A DNA stretch of 64,000 nucleotides from contig JBAVXH010000428.1 in assembly GCA_049698215.1 (NCBI GenBank), positions 5,538 to 69,537 on the forward strand, read 5' to 3'. Position 1 is the first letter of the stretch, and each line of letters starts with the position of its first letter. Under the pieces are notes generated by a model that saw nothing but the letters and a program-made list of their open reading frames with translations, was not told where the DNA came from and did not search any database. A program made the translations under genes and the position numbers. This document shows, in pieces, positions 7,448 to 18,200 of this stretch. The stretch is from PALSA-894 sp049698215 (GTDB lineage: Bacteria; Pseudomonadota; Alphaproteobacteria; Rhizobiales; Xanthobacteraceae).

Positions 7448-10400
7448 CTAGTCGACGACCACGAGTTTAAGCTTTGGCTCGAGCGTCGATTCAAACATTG
7501 GCGCGAATTGCGTCGCCTGCTGTGGATCCAAAATCAAAGTCATGTGCGTGCCAGGCGCGTCCCGCATGTCCACCCGAGCGCACCACTTCGCCATGCTGTT
7601 CAGCAAGGCGTCTTCCGATACGTCCGCCGGCGGCTGGGTTCGAAACAGCGTCACCGCGCCATCGAAGTACCTCGGCTGATAACTGCGCAGGCCTCTGACG
7701 TTGGCGAGAAAGACCCGCAGGGAGCGGCCGGCGCCCGCGACAAGTTCACCCAGGAACTGAGCGGACGCACGCCAGCCGCGCTGCCGCACATTGAGGAGCG
7801 AGGGTGGCAGCGCAATGCCAAGGAAGTTGGCCAGTTGCCGCACGGTTGCGTAGTTCAACGGCATGCGTTCGCTGAACGGATAGGTGACGGCCCACCAAAG
7901 CCCACGAAGCAGCGAAATATTGCCCGGCAGCTTCCCATTTTCGGGCAGGGCACCATCGACCAAGCCAAGATAAGCGACTTGCTTGCCCGCCTCGCGCAGC
8001 TGGCATGCGATCTCGAACGCCAAAGGGGCTCCGAGCGACCAGCCCGCAATATGATAAGGCCCGGAAGATTGAACGGCGTAGATCGCCGTGAGATAGGCGC
8101 GCGCCTGGTCTGGAATCGAGGCGGCGACCTTGCCGCCCGAGAAACCGGGCGACAACAGCCCATAGACGGCGCGGTCTCCTTCGAAGGCGGACGCCCAAAC
8201 CGCGTAGCACGCCGGACTGCCGCTCGCCGGAGGCGCGAGGAACAAGGGGGGCTGCATACCGCGACCGGATCTGAGCGGCACGATCTCATCGGGCAGCTTT
8301 TCTGTCCGCTGCTGCGCATCGTCCAGAAAGCTGGCCAGGGCCTCGATTGTGGGCCGCGCCACCATGCGCGAGAGCGGGAGGTCGATATCGAAGAGTTCGC
8401 GAACACGGAGCGCGAGTCGCGTCGCTGATAGCGAGTCGCCGCCGATTTGAAAGAAATCGTCCTGCACACCGACAGCAGAAAGGCGCAGGATTTGCTGCCA
8501 GAGCTCCACCAAGCGGCTTTCGGTGACGGTGCGCGGCTTGCAAAAAGCAGCGCGAGAGCCGCCTGCCCCTGCATCCTCCGCCAATCGCTTCCAATCGGTC
8601 TTGCCGCTCGTCGTTCTCGGCAGCTGCCCAATCGTGGCAAATGAAGACGGCAGCATGTAGCTGGGTAGCTTGGCGGCGAGGTAAGTGCGCAACGCTTCGG
8701 GCTTCGGTGCGGCACCGCCGGCAGGCACCAGGTAGGCTGCAAGACTGACCCGGCCGTCCGGGCTTTCCCTCGGCACAACCGCGGCCTCCCGGATGTCCGG
8801 AAGTTCGAGCAAGGTGCGCTCGATTTCGCTGAGCTCCACGCGGCAACCGTGAACCTGAACTTGCCGATCGGCGCGGCCCAGGAATTCGATCTCGCCGTCT
8901 CGACGGATCCGGCAGAGATCGCCGGTCCGATAGACGCGCCGGCCATCCGGCAGAGTCGCAAAACCTCCCGCAGCCGATTCCGCGGAGCCCCAATAGCCGA
9001 GGCCAACAGCGCGCCCGCCGACAATCAACTCGCCCCAAACGCCCGGCGGGACCGGTTGCAGATTTCGGTCGACGATCCGCAGCCAGACATTGTCGATGGG
9101 CCGGCCGATCGAGGGCGCGCCACCTTGCGCCGCCGACTCTACGAGACCGGACGTCGTGACGACGGTGGCCTCTGTGGGACCGTAATTGTTGACCAGGCGA
9201 AATGCGAGATCGCGCTTTGGATGCTTGCGGAGGCGATCGCCCCCGGTCAGAAGCCACCGCAGCTTAGTGCTCGCAGGCCAATCCAGCTCGATCAATTCCT
9301 CGGCCAGCAGTGTGGGAGCGAAGCTGATGGTGATATCGCGCTGCACGAGCCAGTCACGCGTGCGCGCGGCGTCGGCGATCAGTCCGCGTGGCGGAAAGTG
9401 GATGCTCGCCCCCGCTGAGATATTGGCCCAGATCTCCCAGACCGAGGCATCAAAAGACACGGAGGCCATCTGCGAGGCGCGATCGTTCGGAGAAACGCCA
9501 AACGCACGCTGATGCCAGACGGCAAGATTGGCCAGGTTGGATCGAGAAAGAGCAACGCCTTTCGGCTGCCCCGTCGAGCCCGAGGTATAAATAACGTACG
9601 CAGGATCATCGGGCTCCGTCGTACTCGGAGCCGAAAGTGAATCGGCCTTCGGCGCTTCATTCAGCACCTGCGAGAGCCTGATCGTCTCCCCGCTAGCTTG
9701 AATATCATTGACCTGATCGTCGCCGACGATCGTCAAAGCCGCTCGGCTGTCGCGAATCAGAAAGGCAACACGGTCTGCCGGCCAGGTTGGATCGATGGGC
9801 ACAAATGCGGCGCCCGCCTTCATGATTCCAAACTGCGCCGCCACCAGCGCCGGTCCCGGCGGCATGAACAGCGCGACCGTCTGGCGCCGCCCGACATTCC
9901 GGCGGCTGAGAAAATTCGCTACCTGCGTTGCAAGCGCACTCAATTCACCGAACGTGAATTGGGTTACACCATCGCTGAGCGCGAGAGCTTGCGGCGCCTC
10001 TTGCGCGAATCTCTCCGTTGCCACGCAGGCGCTAACCGACTGCCGGTCCGAAGTATCGAGCCCGCTCGCCTCCACGAGTGCCAGCTCATCGTCGCCGAGC
10101 ATCGGCAACAGCGTGATCGGCGAGTCCGGCGCCGCCGCGACGGATCGCATCAGCGTATTGAAGTGGCGAGCGATCTGTTGGGCGGTGGCGGCCTCGTATT
10201 TTTCCGCGTCGTAGTCGAGGATCCCTTTGATCTCGTCGCCTGAATCTTCCATCGCAAGGACAAGGTCGAACTTGGCCATGCCATTGGTGACTTCGGCGCC
10301 GCGCACCGTGAAGCCGGGCGTCTCGACAAAGAGGTCGACCTTCTTCTGAAAATCGAACAGGACGCGCGCCAGCGATCGTGCGCCATCTCCCTTGAGCCCG

Positions 10401-11563
10401 AGAGATTGCACCACACGCTGAAACGGCACTTCCTGGTTCGCCTGAGCCCCCATGGCGACATCGCGAACGCGCGCCAGGACCGTGCGGAACGTCGGATCGC
10501 CGGAAAGATCGGTGCGCAGAATGATCGTATTGATGAAGACGCCAACGATGCCGTTGAGACTGCTCTGGGTGCGGTTCGTCGTCGGCAACCCCACCAGGAT
10601 GTCGTCCTGGCCGGAGTAGCGCATCAGCACGATATTGAAGACCGCGAGAAGCGCCATGAAGAGTGTGGCGTTCGACTCGCGCGCGAGGCGCTTGAGCCCG
10701 TCGATCGTATCCGCCGGACAACTGAATACTTCCCGTCCACCCGCGTGTGCGCGGTCATCGGAGATTTGGCGGTCGACAGGCAGCTGCAGCGGACCATCTA
10801 TCCCTTGGAGCCGTTCCTTCCAATACTCGAGCTGCCGCTCAAGAAGCGGCGCTGCGTCGGTGAAGTGTGTCTGCTCCCACAGCGCAAAATCAGCGTACTG
10901 GGCATCGACCGCACCAAGCTTGGGCTCGCGGCCTTCGAGAAGCGCCGCATAAGCTCCAAACAACTCCCTGAAGAAAATTCCGCCGGACCACCCATCGAAA
11001 ATGATGTGGTGCATCGTGAAGAGCAGGCGGTATTGATCTTCGTCGAGCCTCCAGAGTGCAGCGCGGAAAAGCGGACCTTTGTCCAACTGGAACGGCTCGC
11101 GGACCAGGACTTGCGCCTCGGCCTGATATTTCGCCACGCGCCGGCCCGCTGCCAGATCGCGCAGATCGCGTATGTCGAGTCGCGGTAGCGAACATGCGGC
11201 GACGCGCTGAAGCAAGCGGCCCTCTGCTGAGTGGAATGTGGTCGAGAAAATCTCGTGCCGCGCCATCACCAAATCAAAACTTTGCGCCAAGATCTCCGCG
11301 CGAACGCGGCCTTCCAGCTTCAGCGCGAACGTTTCGTTATAGAGCGGCTGATCGGGGCTCCATTGATGATTGAACCACATCCGCTCCTGTGCAGCGGAAA
11401 GCGGAAACTCCCGGCGATTGTCGCGCGAGTGTGACGGGATCTTGTCGTTGGGAGAAATGGCGTCTGGCGATGCGTCCTGCAGCAGCCGGCGCGTCAGCAG
11501 CGCACGCTGCTGCGGTGAGAGCGCCGCAAGGCGCTTGGAGAGTGTGGCTGCTTCAGCCGGCAT
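7448..11563 (-). CDS. Single-module NRPS: C-A-PCP-TE
   Basis: The 1371-aa protein has, in order: a short helical N-terminus (residues 5-28, LSKRLAALSPQQRALL); a condensation domain (about 52-480) with HHIIFDG at 185-191; an adenylation domain (about 515-1000) with YTSGSTGQPKG, FDASVWE, NNYGPTEA, YRTGDL and the catalytic Lys in TSGKTDW near 988; a PCP (GGDSL, Ser1044); and a type I thioesterase (GWSLG, Ser1176; GTHMT near the end as the His motif). It should join one amino acid to the upstream acyl chain and release the product. Reading the A-domain pocket by eye gives roughly D-A-W-S-L-G-N-V-V-K, which I cannot assign to an amino acid. The start overlaps the flavoprotein stop by 11 bp, so translation is probably coupled. 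Confidence 0.95.
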   Translation of the reverse strand: MPAEAATLSKRLAALSPQQRALLTRRLLQDASPDAISPNDKIPSHSRDNRREFPLSAAQERMWFNHQWSPDQPLYNETFALKLEGRVRAEILAQSFDLVMARHEIFSTTFHSAEGRLLQRVAACSLPRLDIRDLRDLAAGRRVAKYQAEAQVLVREPFQLDKGPLFRAALWRLDEDQYRLLFTMHHIIFDGWSGGIFFRELFGAYAALLEGREPKLGAVDAQYADFALWEQTHFTDAAPLLERQLEYWKERLQGIDGPLQLPVDRQISDDRAHAGGREVFSCPADTIDGLKRLARESNATLFMALLAVFNIVLMRYSGQDDILVGLPTTNRTQSSLNGIVGVFINTIILRTDLSGDPTFRTVLARVRDVAMGAQANQEVPFQRVVQSLGLKGDGARSLARVLFDFQKKVDLFVETPGFTVRGAEVTNGMAKFDLVLAMEDSGDEIKGILDYDAEKYEAATAQQIARHFNTLMRSVAAAPDSPITLLPMLGDDELALVEASGLDTSDRQSVSACVATERFAQEAPQALALSDGVTQFTFGELSALATQVANFLSRRNVGRRQTVALFMPPGPALVAAQFGIMKAGAAFVPIDPTWPADRVAFLIRDSRAALTIVGDDQVNDIQASGETIRLSQVLNEAPKADSLSAPSTTEPDDPAYVIYTSGSTGQPKGVALSRSNLANLAVWHQRAFGVSPNDRASQMASVSFDASVWEIWANISAGASIHFPPRGLIADAARTRDWLVQRDITISFAPTLLAEELIELDWPASTKLRWLLTGGDRLRKHPKRDLAFRLVNNYGPTEATVVTTSGLVESAAQGGAPSIGRPIDNVWLRIVDRNLQPVPPGVWGELIVGGRAVGLGYWGSAESAAGGFATLPDGRRVYRTGDLCRIRRDGEIEFLGRADRQVQVHGCRVELSEIERTLLELPDIREAAVVPRESPDGRVSLAAYLVPAGGAAPKPEALRTYLAAKLPSYMLPSSFATIGQLPRTTSGKTDWKRLAEDAGAGGSRAAFCKPRTVTESRLVELWQQILRLSAVGVQDDFFQIGGDSLSATRLALRVRELFDIDLPLSRMVARPTIEALASFLDDAQQRTEKLPDEIVPLRSGRGMQPPLFLAPPASGSPACYAVWASAFEGDRAVYGLLSPGFSGGKVAASIPDQARAYLTAIYAVQSSGPYHIAGWSLGAPLAFEIACQLREAGKQVAYLGLVDGALPENGKLPGNISLLRGLWWAVTYPFSERMPLNYATVRQLANFLGIALPPSLLNVRQRGWRASAQFLGELVAGAGRSLRVFLANVRGLRSYQPRYFDGAVTLFRTQPPADVSEDALLNSMAKWCARVDMRDAPGTHMTLILDPQQATQFAPMFESTLEPKLKLVVVD

Positions 11564-13385
11564 AGGCAGCGTCCGATCGCATCGGCGCTCTTACGGCAGA
11601 GACCCGCACTTTATCGAGCGAGGCGACCGCCCACTCATCCACCGTCCGCAAGTCCTTCGGGTTGAACAGGCCCTCCTGCGCCCACGCGGCGGAATTCAAG
11701 GAGACGCTATAGGGATTCACCGGACCGCTCGGCGCACCCGGCAGATTGCGCGCGGCCTCCTGAAAAATCGCAACCGCAAGCGACTCGAGCAGCTTGAGGT
11801 TCTGCGAAAACCGTTCCGCGAGCGCATCGCCGGGAAGCGAATCTTTCAATTCGAAATGGAAGCGCCGCATGAGGTCGACGCCCAGCACGTCGATGAACCG
11901 CGACTCGACCTCCGGACAATCGAGCGCATCCCATTCGCGGAAGAGCGCCTGGATGCGGGCGTTGAGGTGATTGACCCGTTGCAGATCCTGACCTGCGCGC
12001 GTCACCAGATCGAGATCGCATATGCGTCCGCCGATGAATTGAAGCGCAAGGAACCCCCAATAGATCAGGAAATCCCAGACGATCTTGATCGGCATCACGC
12101 GCGGATTTCCCATCAGCGCGTACTGATTTTCATACACGGTCAGGAAGGATTCAAACGTGTTGAGGTAGATGCGGTTATAGTCGGCCGCACGCGCGGTGAT
12201 GTCCTCACCGTCCAGATCCCGCAGGATCAGATCGGCGAGATAGGTATTCCCCATTCCGATGAAGTCACTTCCCGGCGAATAGAACGGATCGGTGAATACG
12301 CCTGCCTCTCCGGTGAGCCCCCAGCGGTCCTTCGAGAACACGCGCGCGCAGCCGTACGCGTACCGCTTGACGGCAAGGAAATCCATCAGCTTGTCGCGGC
12401 GCTCCTCAACGACGCGCGCACACGCAGGCTCATATCGCCGCAACCAATCGAGTGCGCGCTCGAACGAGTTCATCCCCTTGAGCGGATGCAACTCCGCATC
12501 GGCGACGATTCCGACGCTGGTCACGTTGGGCGCGAGCGGAATGAACCAGACCCAGTAGCCGCGGCCCATGAAATGGTTGGTGCTGAAACGCCGCAGCCCC
12601 TTCTCGAGCCGGGAGTCCCATTCCGGTGTCGACCCGAACAGGTCGATATCGATGATGTCGCCGAGCCGGAACCACACGGAATTGCAGTTGTGACCGACCT
12701 CGCGAGCGAGGCCGAGTTGACGCTTGATCAGTCCGGCGCGGCCCGACGCATCCACGACCCAGCGCGAGGCGATCGTCACCGCTTCGCCGTCGCGCGTCAA
12801 TGCCGTGTAATATTTCCTGTCGTCGCGCGTGACGCTTCGTGCCTTGGTGCGATCGCGGAAGTCGACGCCGAGCGTCCGGTTCTCTTCGGCCAGGAAGTTT
12901 TCCAGGCGGCCGCGGTCGAGCTGATACCCCGGAGTCGGCGGGTAGAATGATGCGCCCATTTCCACCCGGCGGGCGGTGTCCTGGTTGTCACCATGCGTGA
13001 AGAAGTAGCGCAATCCCGCCTTGAGGAGTTGCGCGGTGCGCAGGTGCGGTTCCAACCCCAACACCTGGGAGAAGTAGTGTCCGCCGATCTCGACGGACGA
13101 TTCTCCGACCTTGTGGGCGGACTCGGGGAACGGATGCGGCCGTGATTCTGCGAGCAGAATGGAGACCGCGGGCCGCGCACGCTTGATCTGGCGGGCGAGC
13201 GTGTGTCCGGCCAGCCCTCCGCCCAGGATGACGAGATCGACCTCGGCGTCCGGAGCGACGTCCGACGTTCTGCGTTCGATTTCCGGTTCGCGGTTCTGCT
13301 CGCCGGTGCTCGCCTGCAATTTGCGCAGAAGCAGATCGCGCTGCTCCGCACTGAGCGCCGCAATTCGCTCTGAAAGGTCCGGCAT
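11553..13385 (-). CDS. Flavin-dependent halogenase-family protein A
   Basis: The start is taken at ATG 13385 (610 aa), four bases after the upstream stop; a longer frame covers the neighbour's 3' end. FAD-binding GGGLAG is at residues 55-60, HKVGESS at 91-97 carries the Lys that is catalytic in flavin halogenases, and WVWFIP at 278-283 is an exact match to the halogenase WxWxIP motif. The N-terminus (LSERIAALSAEQRDLLLRK) resembles the start of the adjacent NRPS, suggesting docking to the assembly line. Members act on free or carrier-bound aromatics or pyrroles as halogenases, and some as oxygenases or dehydrogenases. A C-terminal extension of about 200 residues follows the FAD core. No flavin reductase gene is nearby. 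Halogenation is plausible, not shown. Confidence 0.82.
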   Translation of the reverse strand: MPDLSERIAALSAEQRDLLLRKLQASTGEQNREPEIERRTSDVAPDAEVDLVILGGGLAGHTLARQIKRARPAVSILLAESRPHPFPESAHKVGESSVEIGGHYFSQVLGLEPHLRTAQLLKAGLRYFFTHGDNQDTARRVEMGASFYPPTPGYQLDRGRLENFLAEENRTLGVDFRDRTKARSVTRDDRKYYTALTRDGEAVTIASRWVVDASGRAGLIKRQLGLAREVGHNCNSVWFRLGDIIDIDLFGSTPEWDSRLEKGLRRFSTNHFMGRGYWVWFIPLAPNVTSVGIVADAELHPLKGMNSFERALDWLRRYEPACARVVEERRDKLMDFLAVKRYAYGCARVFSKDRWGLTGEAGVFTDPFYSPGSDFIGMGNTYLADLILRDLDGEDITARAADYNRIYLNTFESFLTVYENQYALMGNPRVMPIKIVWDFLIYWGFLALQFIGGRICDLDLVTRAGQDLQRVNHLNARIQALFREWDALDCPEVESRFIDVLGVDLMRRFHFELKDSLPGDALAERFSQNLKLLESLAVAIFQEAARNLPGAPSGPVNPYSVSLNSAAWAQEGLFNPKDLRTVDEWAVASLDKVRVSAVRAPMRSDAAYAG

Positions 13386-13389
13386 CGTC

Positions 13390-15210
13390 CTATGCTCCGC
13401 CGGCCATCGCCATGGCGTATTCCCGCTCGGGTTCGAGCCAGCATCGCCGCAGTTGTGTGCGGATTTCGGCACGCTCCGCGGCACGCGCCATATGTTCGGC
13501 GAGCGTGAAGCCGGAATCCGTCATTGGCTCTTTCGGCAGCACACCGAAAGCCTGGAGATGCATTTCGGCGGCGGTCGCCTCCAGCAGGCTGATGTTGTCC
13601 ATCAGCTTGCGACGCAGCGCCGCGTCGTCGAAATTCCCTTCCATCTCGGAGTGAACCAGCGGGTAGACGAAATTGACGCGCGTGAGATCGACGTGAGCGC
13701 GAGTATGAACTTGATGCTTGGTCGCTTCGTCCCAGCTGCGCAGGAAATCCTGCGTCTTGCGTTGCAGAACCTGGATGTGGATCAGCTCCTGCCGGATCGA
13801 CCGCAGAAATTCCTGATCGTCGATCTTGTTATGAAAGAAAATAAGACCGAGCGTCGCCCAATACCAGACGAGATCCCAGATGACCTTGGCGATCCAGACC
13901 TGAGCGTTGCCCAGAATGCCGTACTGATCCTGAAACACGCGGATCGCCGTGTCGTACAGGAAATCCAGATAGAACCAGTTATAGAACTCGACCTTCTCCG
14001 TCAGGTCTCCGCCGGAGAGGTCATGGCGCACCATGTCGGTCACGAGGGTGTTGCCCATCGCGACGAAGTCGGATCCCGGCGAATAGAGCGGGTCGGTAAA
14101 CAACCCCGCATCGCCGATCAACGCCCAACGGTCCTGCGAGTAGATCTGGCTCGTCGTGTGCGCGTATTTCTTCAGCGCCAGGAAATCCAGGATCCCGTCG
14201 CGGCGCTCGCGGACGAGGCGCCCGACCAGAGGCTCGTTCTTGTCGAGCCAGTCGATAAAACGGTCGCGGCTGTTGAACTCGTTGAGTGGATGGTAGCGCG
14301 GGTCCGCCACGATCCCAACGCTCGTCGAGCCCGACGCCAGGCGGATCAGCCACACCCAGTATCCGCGCCCCACAAGATGGTTGGTGGAATACTGCCGGAA
14401 ACTGCTCAGCATGCGGCCACGGAATTCGGGATCGTCGCTCCAATCCTCCAGGTTGATGGGAACGGTGATCCTCAGCCATGCGGCATTCACATCGTGTTCC
14501 GACGGCCTGGCGAGGCCGAGCTTTCGGCGCAGGAAGCCCGGACGCCCCATGCCGTCGACGACCCATCGCGCCTTGACGCGATGTTCCTGGCCACCGCGCC
14601 TCAGCTGAATTTCGTGCGGCGTGTCCCCTTGTTGAATATCGATGCCGATGACGCGGCAATCGTCGACGACGCCGGCGCCTTCCTTCGAGGCCTGCACGGC
14701 GAGCATGTTCTCGAAGCGGCCGCGATCGATCTGGTAGGTCGGAATCGGCAAGACATGGTTGGCAAAGGGTCCGATCTCTACGCGCTTGGCCAGGTCGCTG
14801 TTATCGCCGTAGGGGAAGAAGAAGCGCAGCCCCATCTTGCGCAACTGACGCTGGTCCATGTGGGGGCGGAATCCGAGCACACTGTCGAAATAGTGTGCGC
14901 CGATCTCGACCGAGGATTCGCCGACCTTATGCGCGGCCTCCGGAACCGGAAACCGATTGGCCTCGACGACGAGGATACGCGCCTGCGGAACGGCGCGGCG
15001 CAGCTGAATCGCCAGCGTCAGCCCCGCCAAGCCTCCACCCAGGATGGCGACATCATACTCATCCTGCAGCGTATGCTCGTCCGGCCGGGTTTCGCTCTCG
15101 TTGATTGTCGACGAGACATTGCGCTGCTCCGCGCTCTTGCTCACCAGCCGCGCGAGCAGCTCCCGCTTTCGGTCGTCGAGAGCATCAATGCGCTTGTTGA
15201 TGTCGGTCAT
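13390..15210 (-). CDS. Flavin-dependent halogenase-family protein B (WxWxIR variant)
   Basis: A paralogue of the downstream flavoprotein, about 606 aa from ATG 15210 (a GTG at 15216 is also possible). The frame starts inside the PKS 3' end, a 25-26 bp overlap. The N-terminus has a similar helical segment (INKRIDALDDRKRELLARL). FAD motif GGGLAG, HKVGESS with the conserved Lys, and the same C-terminal extension are present. The WxWxIP element reads WVWLIR, so the proline is replaced by Arg. Since WxWxIP is associated with halogenases, this copy may be a non-halogenating oxidase/oxygenase or have altered specificity. Two flavoproteins in tandem suggest two successive oxidative steps or a heteromeric pair. 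Confidence 0.8.
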   Translation of the reverse strand: MTDINKRIDALDDRKRELLARLVSKSAEQRNVSSTINESETRPDEHTLQDEYDVAILGGGLAGLTLAIQLRRAVPQARILVVEANRFPVPEAAHKVGESSVEIGAHYFDSVLGFRPHMDQRQLRKMGLRFFFPYGDNSDLAKRVEIGPFANHVLPIPTYQIDRGRFENMLAVQASKEGAGVVDDCRVIGIDIQQGDTPHEIQLRRGGQEHRVKARWVVDGMGRPGFLRRKLGLARPSEHDVNAAWLRITVPINLEDWSDDPEFRGRMLSSFRQYSTNHLVGRGYWVWLIRLASGSTSVGIVADPRYHPLNEFNSRDRFIDWLDKNEPLVGRLVRERRDGILDFLALKKYAHTTSQIYSQDRWALIGDAGLFTDPLYSPGSDFVAMGNTLVTDMVRHDLSGGDLTEKVEFYNWFYLDFLYDTAIRVFQDQYGILGNAQVWIAKVIWDLVWYWATLGLIFFHNKIDDQEFLRSIRQELIHIQVLQRKTQDFLRSWDEATKHQVHTRAHVDLTRVNFVYPLVHSEMEGNFDDAALRRKLMDNISLLEATAAEMHLQAFGVLPKEPMTDSGFTLAEHMARAAERAEIRTQLRRCWLEPEREYAMAMAGGA

Positions 15211-18200
15211 TCCCACCCGTTCCCTGCAAGTGCGCCTCCAGCTCTTCCGGAGACATCTTCTCGACTTGAGCCAGCAGTTCCTCGACGTGTCCGTGATCGC
15301 CGAGCTTGAGCGCCAACTGCTCGGCCAGTTTGTCGACCGTCCCGGTGAAGAGATCGACCATCGGCACCGTGATGTTGATCGTCCGCTCGATCTCGGTTTT
15401 CAGCTCCACCACCATGATCGAGTCCATGCCCAGCGATGTGAGCGGCTCCCGCACATCGAGCCGTGCCGCTTCGAGGCCTAGAACACGCGCTGCCGCCTCG
15501 CGCAGATAGCTCTGCAGTCGCTGACGGCGCGGTTCAGGCTCGGCCAGCAGCAACTCAAGCAGGAGTTCGGACGCCGCCTTTTCTTCCTCGGCGGTCCGTT
15601 CTCGTGTGGCGCTTGCGGGCATCAATTCGGCAAAGAGCGGAGATGGCGGCATGCGCGCCCAGTCGGCGCTCACCACGATCGCCTGAGCGGGTTGAGCGGC
15701 CTGGATGCGCTCCATCGCCTGCAACGCCTGTTCGGGCGTCATCGGGAACACGCCGGAGCGGCCGCTTTTGCTCTTCTCAGTCAGGCGGGCGAACATTCCG
15801 ACATCGGCCCACGGACCCCAGTTGATGCTGGTAGCGGGCAGCCCTTGCGCGCGGCGCCACAGCGCGAGGTTGTCCATGTAGGCGTTGCCGGCCGCGTAGT
15901 GTGCCTGCCCGAACTGTCCCAGCACCGAAGAGATCGACGAGAACAGCGTAAAGAAATCGAGCGCGAGGTCCTTGGTGGCTTCGTGCAAGGCGCGCGCCCC
16001 CGCCACCTTCGGTTTCAGCACACGCTGGAACGTCTCGTCATCGAGCCGCAGCAGAAGCTGGTCTTCCACGATGCCCGCAGCATGGATGACGCCGCGGATC
16101 GGCGGCAGGCCCTGGGCATGAAAGTCCTCGACGTAGGCTTCGACATCATCGGCGTCCGCAACATCGAACGTCGCGACGTGTACCGACGCGCCGGCGCGCT
16201 CCAGATCCAGGATGGCATCCACCCTGCTCTTGGCCGGGTGATCCGCGGACAATGTCAGCCATTCGCGCCGCGGAGGAAGTGCGGCGCGGCCCGCGAGAAT
16301 GAGACGGCGCGCACCGTGCGCGATCATCCATCGCGCGACGGTAACGCCCAGGCCGCCCAATCCGCCGGTGATGAGATATGACGCGTCCGGCCGGAACACC
16401 GCCGGATCGACCGGCGGCGCCTGATCGGAAGCCCGCAACCGCGCCACGTAGCGCGCCTCGCCGCGTAGCGCGATCTGGCGGTCCGCACTGGGCGCCAGCA
16501 ATTCTTCCGTCAACCGCTCGGCGTCACCTTCATCGACGGGTCCAAGATCAATGAGCCCGCCCCACAATTCCGGGTGCTCAAGGGCGACCACGCGGCCAAA
16601 GCCCCAGAGCTGCGACGCCCAGCTTGCGTCGACCGCTTCATTGCCTGCGGCCTGAAGCTGTCGTGTGACGATCCAGAGCTTCGGTGCATTTTCGAAGGTG
16701 GCGAGCCGCTTGACCCCATTCAACAGAAACGCGCAGGACGCATGCGCTTCGTCGGCCGAAGTATCAAGTCCGTGGAGATAGACGATCCCTGTTGTATCCG
16801 GGTTCGGCATCTCCGATCCCGCAAAGACCTCGGCTTGCAGGCCCCGCCGTTTCAGCACGGACGCGAGCGCACTGCAGAGATCGTCGCTGCCTCCGAAAAT
16901 GGCCCATTTGCCGGTCTTGGCGTCGCTCGTCCCCTCCCGAGCGGCTTGCTCCCACCGCAGTTCATACATCCAATCGCGGACGGAGCCTCGCGCGACACCC
17001 TGAGTAGATTCAACATGCGCGAGGCGCAGCTCATCGATCTCCAGGCAAACCTGGCCGTCTTCGCTCACGATGCGAAGATCGAAGACCAACTCAGGGTCCT
17101 TGGGTGCCCCCGACTTCAGCTCTGCAATGCACAGAGCCCGGCCTCCGGGGTTAGCGGAAAAGCGGACGCGACCCATTCCTTGAGGGAGGTATTGCTCCTC
17201 GTTGTAGATTTTGCCTTCGGATGGCTCCAGCGTGGCGGCGGCGGTCTGCAGCGCGGCATCGATCAGGATCGGATGCACGCAATAGTCCGGCGCCTCGGCA
17301 GCGGCAATTTCGTCGAGCGCGAGCTCCGACACCGCCCGGCCCCGGCTGCGCCAGATCTGCGAGATGGCGCGGAAGTGCTTGCCATAGTCGAGGCCCTGGG
17401 ACGCCATCGCCTCGTAGTGCGCCGTGCCGGCGATGTGGTCAGTCAAGCCGAGGCGAAGTTCGTTGACGGCGAGCGACGCGGCAGGAGCACGAACAGCAGC
17501 TGCGCGGCCGCTGGCCGTCGGCGTCCAATCCTCGGTGGAAGCCTGGCGGGCACTGAACTGAAAGCCGTAGCTTCCATCGCCAGACGGCGAAAAGAGCGTC
17601 TGCAGCCGGCAGCCGGCTTCGGAAATCGGCAGCACTTCACGGAGATACAGCGTGGTGATCTCCGTCGCCGCCGCATCCGGCCGCAGCTGACGCATCGCAG
17701 CCAGCGCGGCCGCGACATAACCTGCCGCCGGAAAGATCACCGAGCCGAGAACCTTGTGCCCCGACAGATAATAAGGAGAGTGCAGCGCGAGATGTTGCTC
17801 CCACACATGCTGTCCGCCCGGCAGCGCACATTCCAATGCCCGCCCGAGCAATGGACTGGCGCCTGCCGCGTCGGGTGCGACCTCATCGCCCGGAAGCTGA
17901 TCGAGCCAATAGCGCTCGCGCAAAAACGGATAAGCCGGCAGGCTTGCGACGCTTCCGCGTGCGGGGAAGAGAGCGCGCCAATCGGGATTCTTGCCGCCCT
18001 TGTAAAGCTGCGCCACGGACGTGAGCAGTGCGCGGCCCGCCGCATCGCCCCGCTGCGCCGAACCAAGGACGAGCGCATCGCGACCCCTCTTGCCCAGCAC
18101 CTCGCGGATCGGCCCGGCCAGCATCAGGTGCGGGCTGATTTCGAGAAATCCGTCGAAGCCCGCTTCAACCAGGCGGTCGAGCGCAGATGACAGCTGGAAC

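Noticed and set aside
11370..12950. A 526-codon plus-strand frame over flavoprotein A
   Set aside because: Antisense to conserved FAD and WxWxIP motifs; no supporting start or homology-like pattern.
13111..15309. A 732-codon open frame on the plus strand across both flavoprotein genes
   Set aside because: It is antisense to two well-supported flavoproteins, has low-complexity Arg/Ala/Asp-rich composition and no recognisable domain. Long antisense frames are expected in high-GC DNA.
16574..18190. A 538-codon plus-strand frame inside the PKS
   Set aside because: It is antisense to the PKS DH/KR region, which has intact catalytic motifs; no domain is recognisable.
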